64,000 nt of DNA. Origin: Lysobacteraceae bacterium (GTDB taxonomy: Bacteria > Pseudomonadota > Gammaproteobacteria > Xanthomonadales > Xanthomonadaceae). The notes under the pieces were generated by a model. It did no database searches, was not told where the DNA came from, and saw only the letters and a list, made by a program, of their open reading frames with translations. The translations under genes and the position numbers were made by a program. Location of the stretch: the NCBI GenBank assembly GCA_023954075.1, contig JAMLIV010000004.1:1-64000 (forward strand), given 5' to 3'. Below are positions 46,921-59,935 of the stretch, piece after piece. The stretch's first letter is position 1. Each line of letters begins with the position of its first letter.

Positions 46921-47550
46921 TCAGCCGGCGCGGAAGCCGGCGGCGGCAAAGGAAACCAGTTCGGCCGCGGCGCGTTCGCAGTGCGCCTTTTCGTCGGCGT
47001 GCGTATCGCGCCGCAGCAAGCCGAAGTCGGCCATGGCATAGGTGAGTGCGCCGGCGAGGAAGTCCAGACGCCAGTACAGCGCCTCCTTGTCGAGCGCCGG
47101 CAGGCAGTGCGCCAGAGTGCGCGAGAACTCGCGCAGCACGTGGCCGTAGTTGTCGGAAAGGAAGGTGCGCAAGCGCTCGTTGCGCTCGGCGTAAGCGCGC
47201 GCCAGAACGCGCACGAAGGCGCCGCCGCCGTCGCGATCCAGGCTCAGCGCCAGCGCCGGCTCGATGAAGGCGCGCAGCACCTCTTCGAGCACCACGCTCG
47301 GCACCTTGCGTGCGTGCTCCAGACGCTCCAGGCGCGCCTGGCTCATGACATCCATGCGGTGGCGGAACACCTCGGTGATGAGGTTGTCCTTGGAGCCGAA
47401 GTGGTAGTTGACCGCCGCGAGGTTCACCTCGGCCTGGCTGGTCACCAGGCGCAGCGAGGTGCCGGCAAAACCATGCTCGGCAAACAGCGCTTCCGCCACG
47501 TCAAGAATGCGCTGCTTGGTGGAAAAATGCGGAGCGGGGGAGCGCGTCAT
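46921..47550 (-). CDS. TetR-family fatty-acid regulator (PsrA-like)
   Basis: The 209-residue protein has the TetR helix-turn-helix at about residues 12-58 (ILDVAEALFAEHGFAGTSLR, then VNLAAVNYHFGSK) and a helical ligand domain. PsrA is a TetR repressor of beta-oxidation genes released by fatty acids. The link is supported by a perfect PsrA-type box 20 nt upstream and by the FadN and FadA genes immediately downstream. It probably represses itself and the operon. Confidence 0.88.
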   Translation of the reverse strand: MTRSPAPHFSTKQRILDVAEALFAEHGFAGTSLRLVTSQAEVNLAAVNYHFGSKDNLITEVFRHRMDVMSQARLERLEHARKVPSVVLEEVLRAFIEPALALSLDRDGGGAFVRVLARAYAERNERLRTFLSDNYGHVLREFSRTLAHCLPALDKEALYWRLDFLAGALTYAMADFGLLRRDTHADEKAHCERAAAELVSFAAAGFRAG

Positions 47551-47570
47551 CGGGTCGCGTGAGCCATGAT

Positions 47571-47584
47571 CAAACGTTCGTTTG
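47571..47584. promoter_or_regulatory. PsrA-type operator
   Basis: CAAAC-GTTC-GTTTG is a perfect fit to the PsrA consensus (G/C)AAAC-N2-4-GTTT(G/C). It lies just upstream of the TetR gene, placing the regulator and the FadN-FadA genes under one operator. Confidence 0.75.
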
Positions 47585-47785
47585 GTCGAACATACCGGCG
47601 CGCGAAAGAGCGGTCAATCGGCGCGAAAGTGAAAAACTGTGACGGACTTCGAGCAATACCCCGTCCAACGCTCATCCATTCTCTTGGAAAAGCACCTAAG
47701 CTCGTGTTTCGTCGCCTGTTTGCAGTGCTACAATGCCAGCCCCCTTTTGTGGGGGGTAAGCCAAGAACCCTGCACGGAGAACCCC

Positions 47786-48211
47786 ATGGCGCTGGAGCGC
47801 ACCCTGTCCATCATCAAGCCCGATGCCGTTGCCAAGAACGCGATCGGCGCGATCCTTTCCCGCTTCGAAGGTGCCGGTCTCAAGATCGTCGCCGCGAAGA
47901 TGAAGCACCTCTCGCGCGCCGAAGCCGAAGGCTTCTACGCCGTGCACCGCGAGCGTCCTTTCTTCGGCGCGCTGGTCGAGTTCATGATCTCCGGCCCGGT
48001 GATGATCCAGGCGCTGGAAGGCGAGGGTGCCGTCCTCAGGAACCGTGAGCTGATGGGCGCCACCGATCCGAAGAAGGCCGACAAGGGCACCATCCGCGCC
48101 GACTTCGCCGACTCCATCGATGCCAACGCCGTGCACGGCTCCGACAGCGCCGAGAACGCCGCCATCGAGATCGCCTACTTCTTCGCGGCCACGGAGCTTT
48201 GCCCGCGCTGA
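47786..48211 (+). CDS. ndk: nucleoside diphosphate kinase
   Basis: The 141-residue enzyme has the NDK N-terminus [12 protein letters not shown], the phosphate-binding NR.LMGATDP segment and the active-site His in [12 protein letters not shown] near residue 117. It balances nucleoside triphosphates. A TACAAT element at 47729-47734 is the likely -10 box. The stop shares one base with the rlmN start (TGATG). Confidence 0.97.
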   Translation: MALERTLSIIKPDAVAKNAIGAILSRFEGAGLKIVAAKMKHLSRAEAEGFYAVHRERPFFGALVEFMISGPVMIQALEGEGAVLRNRELMGATDPKKADKGTIRADFADSIDANAVHGSDSAENAAIEIAYFFAATELCPR

Positions 48212-49374
48212 TGAACGCGACCGCGGCCGACGCCAGGACCAACCTCTTCGGACTCGACCGCGTCGGGCTGGAGCGCTTCTTCGTCGAGGAGCTCGACGAG
48301 AAGCGCTTCCGCGCCCACCAGGTGATGAAGTGGATGTACCACCGCCACATCACCGATTTCGAGGACATGACGGACCTGGGCAAGGCGCTGCGCGCCAAGC
48401 TCGCCGAGCGTACCCGCGTCACGCCACCCAACGTGCTGCACGACAAGCCCTCCGCCGACGGCACGCACAAGTGGCTGCTCGGCATGGACGCGCGCAACGC
48501 CATCGAGACGGTCTACATTCCCGAGAAGAACCGCGGCACGCTGTGTGTCTCCAGCCAGGTCGGCTGCGGACTCAACTGCAGCTTCTGCTACACCGCCACG
48601 CAGGGTTTCAACCGCAACCTGAGCGCGGCCGAGGTGATCGGCCAGGTCTGGGTCGCCGGTCGCCACCTGGGCAACGTTCCGCACGGCAACCGCCGGCTCA
48701 CCAACGTGGTGATGATGGGCATGGGCGAGCCCCTGCTCAATTTCGACAACGTCGTCACCGCCATGAACATCATGCGCGACGATCTGGGCTATGGCCTCGC
48801 CAACAAGCGCGTCACGCTGTCCACCTCGGGCGTGGTGCCGATGATCGACAGGCTCTCGGAAGCCTGCGACGTTTCGCTCGCGGTGTCGCTGCACGCGCCC
48901 GACGACGCGCTGCGCACCGAGCTGGTGCCGATCAACAAGAAGTACCCGATCGCCGAGCTGCTGGCCTCCTGCGAGCGCTACCTCGCGCGCCGCAAGCGCA
49001 GTTCCGTGACCTTCGAATACACCCTGATGCAGGGCGTCAACGACCGCCCCGAACATGCGCGCGCGCTGGTCAAGCTGCTGCGCGGCTTCACCAACCGCGT
49101 GCAGGATGCGAACGCCGCCAAGGTGAACCTGATTCCCTTCAACCCCTTCCACGGCACGCGCTACGCGCGCCCGACCGAGGCGGAAATCCGCACCTTCCAG
49201 GAGATCCTGCAAAAGGGCGACATTCTGGCGATGGTGCGCCGCACCCGCGGGGACGACATCGATGCCGCCTGCGGCCAGCTCAAGGGCCAGGTGGCCGATC
49301 GCACCCGCCGCCAGGCGCAGTTCCTCGCCTCGTTGGCCAAACCCCGGGAGGGCGTTGCCCATGCTGTGGTCTGA
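48211..49374 (+). CDS. rlmN: dual-specificity 23S rRNA / tRNA A-methyltransferase RlmN
   Basis: The 387-residue radical SAM enzyme has the cluster motif [14 protein letters not shown] near residue 118 (CxxxCxxC), the [11 protein letters not shown] motif near 170 and the catalytic Cys near the C-terminus in [12 protein letters not shown]. It methylates C2 of A2503 in 23S rRNA and A37 in some tRNAs. The ATG at 48211 overlaps the ndk stop; pilF begins inside its last codons. Confidence 0.96.
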   Translation: MNATAADARTNLFGLDRVGLERFFVEELDEKRFRAHQVMKWMYHRHITDFEDMTDLGKALRAKLAERTRVTPPNVLHDKPSADGTHKWLLGMDARNAIETVYIPEKNRGTLCVSSQVGCGLNCSFCYTATQGFNRNLSAAEVIGQVWVAGRHLGNVPHGNRRLTNVVMMGMGEPLLNFDNVVTAMNIMRDDLGYGLANKRVTLSTSGVVPMIDRLSEACDVSLAVSLHAPDDALRTELVPINKKYPIAELLASCERYLARRKRSSVTFEYTLMQGVNDRPEHARALVKLLRGFTNRVQDANAAKVNLIPFNPFHGTRYARPTEAEIRTFQEILQKGDILAMVRRTRGDDIDAACGQLKGQVADRTRRQAQFLASLAKPREGVAHAVV

Positions 49375-50128
49375 GCGCGCGATGATCCTGCTTCTGGCCG
49401 CGGTCCTGACGGCCTGCGGCGGTGCCACCCAGACGCCGCGCAAGAGCGTGGATTCGGAGAGCAAAGAGGCCGCCGAGCTGCAGGTCAAGCTGGGGCGTGG
49501 ATACATGGAGCAGGGCGATCTGGAGATCGCGATGGAGAAGCTGCAGCGTGCGCTGCAACTCGATCCGCGCAGCGTCGATGCCCATACCCTGCTGGCGGTG
49601 CTCAACGAGCGGATCGGGCGTCGCGAGCGGGCCGAGGGCTTCTACCGCAAGGCCGAGCGCCTGGCACCGGACAACGGCGAGGTGAACAACAACCTCGGTG
49701 CCTTCCTGTGCGGCAGCGGCAATTACCGGGAGGCAGACGCCTACTTCGTCAAGGCGCTCGCCGACCCCTTTTACCGCTCGCCCGCCGCGGCCCTGACCAA
49801 CGCGGGCGTGTGCGCCGGCAAGGCCGGCGATGCGGTCAAGGCGGAAGACTATTTCCGCCGCGTGTTGGCGATCCAGCCCAACGGTGCCACCGCGCTGTTC
49901 GAGCTGGCGAAGATGTCCCATGCCCGCGGCGACAGCCTGCGCGCGCGCGCTTTCCTGCAGCGACTGGAAGCCATCGCGCCGGGCGATCCCGTGGTGCTCG
50001 ACCTTGGGCAACGCATCGAGACCCGTCTGGGTGATGCCGATGCCGCACGCCGCTATGCTGACCGACTGAAGAACGAGTTTCCGGACTATGCGCCGGATGC
50101 AAGCCTCGAAGGACCGAACTCTCCATGA
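49361..50128 (+). CDS. pilF: type IV pilus biogenesis lipoprotein PilF/PilW (TPR)
   Basis: The 255-residue protein has a lipobox ([11 protein letters not shown]) near residue 20 and about five to six TPR repeats (residues 40-225). PilF/PilW is the pilotin that brings the PilQ secretin to the outer membrane. The ATG at 49361 follows GGGAGGG by eight bases and overlaps rlmN by 14 nt. The conserved order rlmN-pilF-rodZ supports the name. Confidence 0.93.
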   Translation: MLWSERAMILLLAAVLTACGGATQTPRKSVDSESKEAAELQVKLGRGYMEQGDLEIAMEKLQRALQLDPRSVDAHTLLAVLNERIGRRERAEGFYRKAERLAPDNGEVNNNLGAFLCGSGNYREADAYFVKALADPFYRSPAAALTNAGVCAGKAGDAVKAEDYFRRVLAIQPNGATALFELAKMSHARGDSLRARAFLQRLEAIAPGDPVVLDLGQRIETRLGDADAARRYADRLKNEFPDYAPDASLEGPNSP

Positions 50129-51036
50129 GCCGCCCAGTTTCCGACACCGTCCCGATGAATCCGCCGTCCGACGCGTCTTCCCACGCCCCGCCCGGGCTGT
50201 ACCTGCGCGCGGCGCGCGAAGCGGCCGGGATGTCTCTTGACGAAGCGGCGCGACGCTTGAAGCTGCGCGCCCCGATGCTCGATGCGATCGAGCGCGAAGA
50301 CGTCGCAGCGCTGGGGGCACCGGTTTTCGCACGCGGCTATGCGATCAGCTACGCACGCCTGCTGCACGTGCCCGAGCAGATCGTCGATCGCCTGTTCCCG
50401 CGTGAGGCGGTGGTCGAAGCCGTGCCGCTGCAGACCGCCGCGCGCGGATCGCACGGCCGCCACCTGCTGGATCGCTACGCGCGGCGCTTCGTCTATGTGG
50501 CATTGACCGCCGCGATCGTGGTGCCGGTGGTGCTGCTTGCCACGCGCGACCACCTTCCCGATCCCGAAACCCTGCTCACCCCGCTCGATGCGCCGCTGGC
50601 CGATGTGGTGTCGAATGATCCATCGCGCATTGCCTTGCCGTTGCAGCGTGAGGATGTCGGTCCGCCGGCCCCGGTCGAACAGCCGATCATGGCCTCGCTG
50701 ACGCCGTTCTATTCGACTCCGCGCGCCGCCGCACCGGATGCCGCGGCCACCGGCGGGGTGGCTGCGGCTCCTGTCGGGCTGGTTCTGGAGCTCACCGGCA
50801 CAAGCTGGGTCGAAGTGATCGGCCACGATGGCACGCGGCTCGCGCATGAGCTGCTGCGCGACGGGTCGCAGCGGACGTTCGCGGTCGATCGGGTCGCGCG
50901 CGTCCTGCTCGGCAATGCCGAAGCGGTGAAGGTGCGGGTCGACGGCCGCGAAGTGGACACCACGCCCTACCGGCGCGCGAACGTGGCCCGGTTTGAGCTA
51001 TCCTCCGACGGTTCGCTCGCCTCTGGCGGCGAATGA
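50125..51036 (+). CDS. rodZ: cytoskeletal transmembrane protein RodZ
   Basis: The 303-residue protein has a cytoplasmic helix-turn-helix (about residues 24-90, LRAAREAAGMSLDEAARRL), a membrane helix (about 122-145), a Pro/Ala linker and a periplasmic DUF4115 domain (about 215-300). RodZ connects MreB filaments to the elongation machinery. The ATG overlaps the pilF stop by ATGA. Unlike E. coli, ispG and hisS do not follow it here. Confidence 0.93.
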   Translation: MSRPVSDTVPMNPPSDASSHAPPGLYLRAAREAAGMSLDEAARRLKLRAPMLDAIEREDVAALGAPVFARGYAISYARLLHVPEQIVDRLFPREAVVEAVPLQTAARGSHGRHLLDRYARRFVYVALTAAIVVPVVLLATRDHLPDPETLLTPLDAPLADVVSNDPSRIALPLQREDVGPPAPVEQPIMASLTPFYSTPRAAAPDAAATGGVAAAPVGLVLELTGTSWVEVIGHDGTRLAHELLRDGSQRTFAVDRVARVLLGNAEAVKVRVDGREVDTTPYRRANVARFELSSDGSLASGGE

Positions 51037-51038
51037 GG

Positions 51039-51067
51039 CATCCGCGTCGTCGGTGCGACGGCGGATG
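51039..51067 (+). other. hairpin after rodZ
   Basis: CATCCGC pairs with GCGGATG, with an inner GTCG/CGAC stem. There is no T-run. It may protect the 3' end or reduce read-through. Confidence 0.35.
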
Positions 51068-51085
51068 ACCCGACACCATCAACCC

Positions 51086-51115
51086 GGAGCGCCCGCGTGG
51101 CGCTCCCAATTTTCC
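51086..51115 (+). terminator. weak terminator-like hairpin before yfgM
   Basis: GGAGCGCC-CGCGT-GGCGCTCC has an 8-bp stem followed by CAATTTT. It lies just upstream of the yfgM ribosome site, so it may be an attenuator rather than a full stop. Confidence 0.4.
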
Positions 51116-51131
51116 TGGAGTGGAATTCCGC

Positions 51132-51770
51132 ATGGACGAACACGAACAGAGTGAACTCGTTCGCTCCTGGCTACGCAACAACTCGGGCGCGCTGGCCGGT
51201 GGCCTGGTGGTTGGGCTGGCTGGCATCCTTGGCTGGCAGTGGTGGCAGCACAATCAGGCGCAGCATCGTTTCGATGCCGCGACCACCTACCAGGCGCTGC
51301 AGGACGCGGCCGAGCGCAAGGATGCCGTCGTGATCGACCAGATGGCTGCGGAGCTTGGTTCGCGTTACGCCAACACGCCGTACGGTGCGCTCGGACTGCT
51401 GCATCTTGCCGACCAGAAACTGACGGCAGGTGATGCCGAGGCCGCCCAGTCCGCGCTGCTCGACGCGGCGCGCGCGGCGCAGGATCCGGCCTTGGCCGGC
51501 TTGGCGCAGCTGCGTCTGGCGCGCATCCAGATCGAGGTTGGCAAGGCACAGGATGCACTCGACAGCCTGGCCAAGCTGCCGGCGGACGGTTTCACCGGCC
51601 TTGCCGCCGAAGCGCGCGGTGACGCGCTGCGTGTTCTGGGGCGCAGCGAAGAGGCGCAGGCGGCGTATCAGGACGCGCTGAGCACCCTTGAGACGGGTGC
51701 GCCCAATCGCACCATCATCGAGATGAAGCTGGCGGACATGGGCGCGGCACCTGCGACTCCGGAGGCCTGA
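51132..51770 (+). CDS. yfgM: YfgM-family ancillary SecYEG translocon subunit
   Basis: The 212-residue protein has a short cytoplasmic start with the family-typical EHEQSELVRSWLRNN, one membrane helix (about 22-42) and TPR-like helices through the periplasmic part. YfgM binds the Sec translocon together with PpiD. The ATG at 51132 is chosen over an upstream GTG at 51120. bamB follows after one base. Confidence 0.9.
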   Translation: MDEHEQSELVRSWLRNNSGALAGGLVVGLAGILGWQWWQHNQAQHRFDAATTYQALQDAAERKDAVVIDQMAAELGSRYANTPYGALGLLHLADQKLTAGDAEAAQSALLDAARAAQDPALAGLAQLRLARIQIEVGKAQDALDSLAKLPADGFTGLAAEARGDALRVLGRSEEAQAAYQDALSTLETGAPNRTIIEMKLADMGAAPATPEA

Positions 51771-51771
51771 C

Positions 51772-52914
51772 ATGCGCCGCCTTCTTGCACTGCTGGCACT
51801 GGCTGCCCTCGTCGCGGGCTGCGGCAAGAATGCCAAGCGCGACAACGTCGAAGAGCCGGCAGAACTTCTCGAGTTCACGCCGAGCGTGAGCGTGTCGAAG
51901 GTCTGGAGCCAGGATCTGGGCAAGGGTGAGCGACGTCTCGGCATCCGCCAGCATCCGACCATCGACGGCACGCAGGCGTACGCGGCCGATCCCAAGGGCA
52001 AGCTGTATGCGTTTGACGCGATTTCCGGTGCCACTGTCTGGTCGGTGGATACCAATCTGCGGATTTCGAGCAGCCCGGGCGTGGGCGAGGGCACCCTGGT
52101 GATCGGCACCCTGGACGGCGACGTGGTGGCCTTCAATCCCGACACCGGCAGCGAGCGCTGGCGCAACCGGGTAACGGCGGAAGTCGTGGCGGCACCGGTC
52201 GTGGCGCGCGGAATCGTCGTGGTGCGCGGCATCGACGGCCGGGTGTTCGCATTTTCGATCATCGACGGAGAGCGCCGCTGGGTTTACGACCACGGCACCC
52301 CGGCCCTGACACTGCGCGGAAGTTCCGCGCCGATTCTGGCCGAAGGTTTGGTGCTGCTCGGCTATGACAGCGGCCAGGTGGTTGCCCTGCGCGGCGAAGA
52401 CGGCGTCCAGCTCTGGGAGCAGGCGATCGCCTTCGGCGAAGGCCGGACCGAACTGGAACGCATGGTCGACATCGACGGCGAGATGGCCTACGACGCCGGC
52501 CAACTGTATGCCGCCGCGTTCAACGCCCAGGTCGTCGGCGTGTCGCTGGAGGGCGGCCGTCCGCTCTGGAATCGGGAAATGTCGAGCTATGCCGGCGTCG
52601 CCCTGTCGGACAGCAAGCTGTTCGTGACCGATCGCGACGGCGTGCTCTGGGCGCTGGATCGCGACAACGGTGCCGCGCTCTGGAAGCAGGACGGACTGGG
52701 GCACCGCTGGCTCACCACGCCGGCGGTGCAGGGCACGCGCGTCGTGGTGGGCGATGTCGAGGGTTACCTGCACTGGTTCGACATCGAAACCGGCCAGCCT
52801 GCAGCGCGCGAGCGCCTCGACGGAAAGCCGATCCGCGCCACGCCGCAGGTCCTCGGCGACACGGTTTTGGCGGTATCCACCGCAGGTCGCCTCGGGGCGT
52901 TCCGCGTTCATTGA
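51772..52914 (+). CDS. bamB: outer-membrane assembly lipoprotein BamB
   Basis: The 380-residue lipoprotein (LAALVAGCGK, Cys near 17) folds as a beta-propeller; repeated PQQ-like units such as GKLYAFDAISGATVW, GDVVAFNPDTGSERW and GVLWALDRDNGAALW are visible. BamB scaffolds BamA in outer-membrane protein insertion. It starts one base after yfgM and precedes der, the usual order. Confidence 0.95.
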   Translation: MRRLLALLALAALVAGCGKNAKRDNVEEPAELLEFTPSVSVSKVWSQDLGKGERRLGIRQHPTIDGTQAYAADPKGKLYAFDAISGATVWSVDTNLRISSSPGVGEGTLVIGTLDGDVVAFNPDTGSERWRNRVTAEVVAAPVVARGIVVVRGIDGRVFAFSIIDGERRWVYDHGTPALTLRGSSAPILAEGLVLLGYDSGQVVALRGEDGVQLWEQAIAFGEGRTELERMVDIDGEMAYDAGQLYAAAFNAQVVGVSLEGGRPLWNREMSSYAGVALSDSKLFVTDRDGVLWALDRDNGAALWKQDGLGHRWLTTPAVQGTRVVVGDVEGYLHWFDIETGQPAARERLDGKPIRATPQVLGDTVLAVSTAGRLGAFRVH

Positions 52915-53016
52915 ACCGGCAGCGGCGCGCCGGGCGTGCCGCTGCATCACGCGCCCGGGCCTTGACGGGTCCGGGTGCACCGCGGCCTTCACGCCGCCGC
53001 CACTCGCGAGGTCGCC

Positions 53017-54411
53017 ATGCTGCCGCTGGTCGCTCTGGTTGGCCGACCCAATGTCGGCAAATCGACGCTCTTCAATGCCCTCACCCGCAGTCGGGCGGCA
53101 CTGGTCCATGACGAGCCCGGCGTCACGCGTGATCGCCACTATGGCGTCTGCCGTCGGGTCGAGGATCGCCCCTTCATGGTCGTGGATACCGGTGGCATCA
53201 GCGGTGAGGATGAAGGTCTCGCCGGCCTGACGGCGCAGCAATCCGGGGCCGCGATCGACGAGGCCGACATCGTCGTGTTCGTGGTCGATGCCAAGCACGC
53301 GCCGCTGCCGGTCGACGAGGAGATCCTGCGTCGCCTTCGCCGCACCGGCAAGCCGGTGCTGCTGGCGCTCAACAAGATCGATGCGTCCGACGCGCACGAG
53401 GCCGGTGCCGAGTACGCACGACTCGGCGTGGCCGACGTGATCCGCCTGTCCGCCGCGCACCAGCGCGGCGTCGACGAACTGGTGGATGAAATCCTCGAGC
53501 GCCTGCCCGAGACAGCGGATGCCGCCGTCGAGGAAGTGGAACCGGACCGCCTGCGCGTGGCCATCGTGGGGCGGCCCAACGTGGGCAAGTCCACCCTGGT
53601 CAATCGCCTGGTCGGTGAGGAACGGGTGATCGCCTCCAGCGTGCCGGGCACCACGCGCGACTCGATCCACGTCGACACCGAGCGCGACGGGCACAAGTAT
53701 CGCCTGATCGATACCGCCGGCATCCGGCGCAAGTCGAAGGTCGACGAGGCCGTCGAAAAGTTCAGCATCATCAAGACACTGCGCGCCATCGAAGAGGCCC
53801 AGGTGGTGATCTTCATGCTGGATGCGAGCGAGGGAGTGACCGATCAGGATGCCTCCGTGCTGGGCCAGGTGCTGGACGCGGGGCGTGCCCTGGTCATCGC
53901 GGTCAACAAATGGGACGGCCTTTCCACCTACCAGCGCGAGCAGACCAGGGCAGCGCTGGATCGGCGCCTGGTGTTCGTTCCCTGGGCCGAATCGGTGACG
54001 ATTTCGGCCGCGCACGGCTCGGGCCTGCGCGAGCTCCTGCGCGCGGTGCAGCGCGCGCACCGTTCGGCCGGCTTCCAGTTCACCACCTCGGATCTCACCC
54101 GCGTGGTGGAGGCGGCGGTGGAGGCGCACCCGCCGCCGCCCGTTGGCGGACACGCCGCCAAGCTGCGCTTCGCCCACCCCGGCGGCACCCATCCCCCCAC
54201 CGCGGTGATCCACGGCGGCCGCGTCAACAAGCTGCCGGACAACTACAAGCGCTATCTGGAAAACTACCTGCGCCAGCACTACAAGCTGGTCGGCACGCCG
54301 CTGAAGCTGGAGTTCCGCCAAGGCGAGAACCCTTATGCCGACAAGGTCAATCCGCTCACCGAGCGCCAGGTTCGCCAGCGCCGGCGCCTGGTGCGTCACA
54401 GCAAGCGTTGA
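53017..54411 (+). CDS. der: ribosome assembly GTPase Der (EngA)
   Basis: The 464-residue protein has two GTPase domains, each with a P-loop GRPNVGKST (near residues 8 and 185), switch regions (DTGG, DTAG), NKID/NKWD motifs and a C-terminal KH-like domain. It matures the 50S subunit. The ATG at 53017 is chosen because the next residues start the first P-loop domain and GAGG precedes it; a GTG at 52975 would only extend the N-terminus. Confidence 0.96.
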   Translation: MLPLVALVGRPNVGKSTLFNALTRSRAALVHDEPGVTRDRHYGVCRRVEDRPFMVVDTGGISGEDEGLAGLTAQQSGAAIDEADIVVFVVDAKHAPLPVDEEILRRLRRTGKPVLLALNKIDASDAHEAGAEYARLGVADVIRLSAAHQRGVDELVDEILERLPETADAAVEEVEPDRLRVAIVGRPNVGKSTLVNRLVGEERVIASSVPGTTRDSIHVDTERDGHKYRLIDTAGIRRKSKVDEAVEKFSIIKTLRAIEEAQVVIFMLDASEGVTDQDASVLGQVLDAGRALVIAVNKWDGLSTYQREQTRAALDRRLVFVPWAESVTISAAHGSGLRELLRAVQRAHRSAGFQFTTSDLTRVVEAAVEAHPPPPVGGHAAKLRFAHPGGTHPPTAVIHGGRVNKLPDNYKRYLENYLRQHYKLVGTPLKLEFRQGENPYADKVNPLTERQVRQRRRLVRHSKR

Positions 54412-54472
54412 AGGTGGCACCCGACGCGCTCGCATCGGCGATAATCCGCGCTGGTTTCCAACGGACCGCCCG

Positions 54473-55339
54473 ATGACCGCACGCATTCTGGATGGCAAGC
54501 GGATTGCCGACGAACTGCTCGACGACATCGCCGCCAAGGTGGTGGTGCGGACGGCATCAGGACGTTCGGCCCCCGGCTTGGCGGTGGTGCTGGTGGGGGC
54601 CGATCCGGCGTCTGCGGTCTACGTGCGCAACAAGCGCCGCGCCTGCGAGCGCGTCGGCTTCGCCTCGTTCGACTTCGACCTGCCTGCCACCACCTCCGAA
54701 GCCGAGCTGCACGTGCTGATCGATCGCCTCAACGCCGATCCGGCCGTGCACGGCATCCTGATCCAGCTGCCGCTGCCGGCGCATATCGATACCACCGCGC
54801 TCATCAACCGCATCGATCCCGCCAAGGACGTGGACGGCTTCCACGCCGCCAACGTCGGTCGCCTCGCGTTGCGCCAGCCCGGCCTGCGGCCCTGCACTCC
54901 GCGCGGCATCCTCACGCTGCTGGCGCATACCGATCGGCCGGTGCGCGGGCAGGAAGCGGTGGTGATCGGCGTATCCAACCACGTCGGTCGCCCGATGGGC
55001 CTGGAGCTTCTGATCGCCGGCTGCACCACAACGAGCTGCCACCGCTTCACGCCGCGCGACACCCTGCGCCGGCACGTCGGCGAGGCCGACATCGTGGTGG
55101 TGGCGGTCGGGCGGCCGGACCTGGTGCCGGGCGAGTGGATCAAGCCCGGCGCCATCGTCATCGACGTGGGCATCAACCGGCGCGAGGACGGCTCGCTGTG
55201 CGGCGACGTGGGTTTCGATGCGGCCTTCGAGCGCGCCTCGTGGATCACGCCCGTCCCCGGCGGCGTGGGGCCGATGACCGTGGCCACGCTGATGCAGAAC
55301 ACCCTGGACGCCGCGGAAATGGCATGGCCGGTCGCCTGA
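54473..55339 (+). CDS. folD: methylenetetrahydrofolate dehydrogenase / cyclohydrolase
   Basis: The 288-residue bifunctional enzyme has the [14 protein letters not shown] segment with catalytic Lys near 55, the [10 protein letters not shown] signature and the cofactor motif [14 protein letters not shown] near 166, then [12 protein letters not shown] near 265. The usual GRS(N/D)IVG reads GVSNHVG here. It interconverts one-carbon units on tetrahydrofolate. Confidence 0.94.
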   Translation: MTARILDGKRIADELLDDIAAKVVVRTASGRSAPGLAVVLVGADPASAVYVRNKRRACERVGFASFDFDLPATTSEAELHVLIDRLNADPAVHGILIQLPLPAHIDTTALINRIDPAKDVDGFHAANVGRLALRQPGLRPCTPRGILTLLAHTDRPVRGQEAVVIGVSNHVGRPMGLELLIAGCTTTSCHRFTPRDTLRRHVGEADIVVVAVGRPDLVPGEWIKPGAIVIDVGINRREDGSLCGDVGFDAAFERASWITPVPGGVGPMTVATLMQNTLDAAEMAWPVA

Positions 55340-55359
55340 CCGCGGCGACCCGGTTCTGA

Positions 55360-56910
<1,551 letters not shown>

Positions 56911-57036
56911 GGCGGGCCGCTTGCGCGGCACTGCCGAACGCCCGGCCATGGATGGCCGGGCAGGCCGTCCGTGTGGCGCTACGTTCCGCCATGGATGGCC
57001 GCCGCAACCTGAAACGAAGAAGCGATCAGGCTTTCC

Positions 57037-58605
<1,569 letters not shown>

Positions 58606-58659
58606 ACGGCCCCGGTCGCGCGTGCTGACCGGCAGGTACCGGGGCCGGTGGGGCTGCCG

Positions 58660-58954
58660 CAGGGTGATGTTGCCGCCGGCGGAAGTGCCTGTCGAGCCTG
58701 GCCCGCCAGGAACATCCGCGCATACAGGCCGTGTGCTTGCAAGAGCGAGGCGTGGCTGCCGGTTTCGATGAGCGCGCCGTTTTCCATGACCACGATCCGG
58801 TCGGCATCGCGGATGGTCGAGAGCCGGTGCGCGATGATGAAGCTGGTCCGATTGCCGGTCAGCTTCTTCATGCCGTGCTGGATGAGCAGTTCGATGCGCG
58901 TGTCGACCGAGGAGGTGGCCTCGTCGAGGATGCCCCGGCCACCGGGCCAACCGC
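58660..58954 (-). pseudogene. truncated ABC exporter (C-terminal ATPase fragment)
   Basis: From about 58931 downward the minus strand reads [12 protein letters not shown] (Walker B plus D-loop), [18 protein letters not shown] (H-loop) and ends after [12 protein letters not shown]. This is the last 85 or so residues of an MsbA/multidrug-type ABC exporter ATPase. Walker A, signature motif and membrane domain are missing, and the fragment is joined directly to the end of apbE. It lies between guaA and apbE and accounts for most of the 349-nt gap. Confidence 0.85.
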
Positions 58955-59935
58955 TCAGGCCGGCGCGTCGCGCTCCGAACCGGGCGCAAAGCGGCCCAGG
59001 CCTATTTCCGTCCAGCCCTTGTCGTGGCGCAGCAGGAACAAGGCATCGAGGCGCAGGCGACGGGCCAGTTCGAAGCCTTCGGCCGGGCCGGCGACCAGCA
59101 GGGCGGTGGCCCAGGCGTCGGCATCCATGCAGGTGCGCGCCAGCACCGTGACCGAGGCCAGCGCGTGGCGCACCGGCGCGCCGGCGCGCGGGTCGATGAG
59201 GTGCGACAGCCGCTGTCCGCCGATGTCCAGGAAATGCCGGTAATTGCCCGAGGTGGCGATGGCCAGGTCTTCCAGTTCGATGACGCCGTGCGTCCGGCGC
59301 TGGCCCGCGACGGGTGCTTCGATGGCGATGGGCCAGGGTTCGCCATTGGCCTGGGGGCCGAGCGCGCGCAGTTCGCCGTCCAGCGACGCCAGCGCGTGCT
59401 GCACCCCGTGCGCGGCGAGCACCTCGATCATCCGGTCCACGGCGTAACCCTTGGCGATTGCGCACAGGTCGAAGCGGACGGGCGCAAGGCGGCGCGCGCG
59501 TGCGCCGGGTGCATCCAGCTCCAGCGCGACGTGCGCGAGAGCGGCCGGCTCACCGGCGGCGGCGCGGATCGCCGCAGGATCGGGCGCTCGTCTGGCGGCA
59601 CCGAAGCCCCAGGCGTCGATCAGCGCACCGACCGCAGGATTGAAGGTGCCGGCGCTCAGGCGAGCAACCTCCAGCGCCCGCGCGAGCACCAGCAGGATCG
59701 GCGCGGGCAGCGCCAGCCAGTGCCCGACCGGCTGTGCATTGAGGCGGTTGAGATCGCTCGCCGGCTTCCAGGGCGACATCTGGTGGTCCACTTCATCCAC
59801 GGCGTCGGCCAGCGCCTGGCGCAAGTGTGCCGTATCCAGATGCGGGCCGACGTCGGCGCTGACGGCCCAGCGCGTACCCATGGTCGGGCCGTGCAGGTGC
59901 AGGCGATGGCGCGGCTCAGAACACGTCTTCGGCAT
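58955..59935 (-). CDS. apbE: FAD:protein FMN transferase
   Basis: The 326-residue ApbE protein has [10 protein letters not shown] near the start, the [14 protein letters not shown] motif near 110-123, [12 protein letters not shown] near 175, and the [13 protein letters not shown] metal/FAD region near 270. It attaches FMN covalently to Thr or Ser of extracytoplasmic redox proteins. No lipobox is visible, and the start at 59935 overlaps the upstream reductase gene by 20 nt. Its operon with PepSY and DUF2271 genes suggests its targets are there. Confidence 0.92.
   Translation of the reverse strand: MPKTCSEPRHRLHLHGPTMGTRWAVSADVGPHLDTAHLRQALADAVDEVDHQMSPWKPASDLNRLNAQPVGHWLALPAPILLVLARALEVARLSAGTFNPAVGALIDAWGFGAARRAPDPAAIRAAAGEPAALAHVALELDAPGARARRLAPVRFDLCAIAKGYAVDRMIEVLAAHGVQHALASLDGELRALGPQANGEPWPIAIEAPVAGQRRTHGVIELEDLAIATSGNYRHFLDIGGQRLSHLIDPRAGAPVRHALASVTVLARTCMDADAWATALLVAGPAEGFELARRLRLDALFLLRHDKGWTEIGLGRFAPGSERDAPA

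Noticed and set aside
56915-57010. Duplicate CCATGGATGGCCG between guaB and guaA as an attachment site
   Set aside because: Two short copies only 50 nt apart with no intervening element; more likely a small intergenic repeat.
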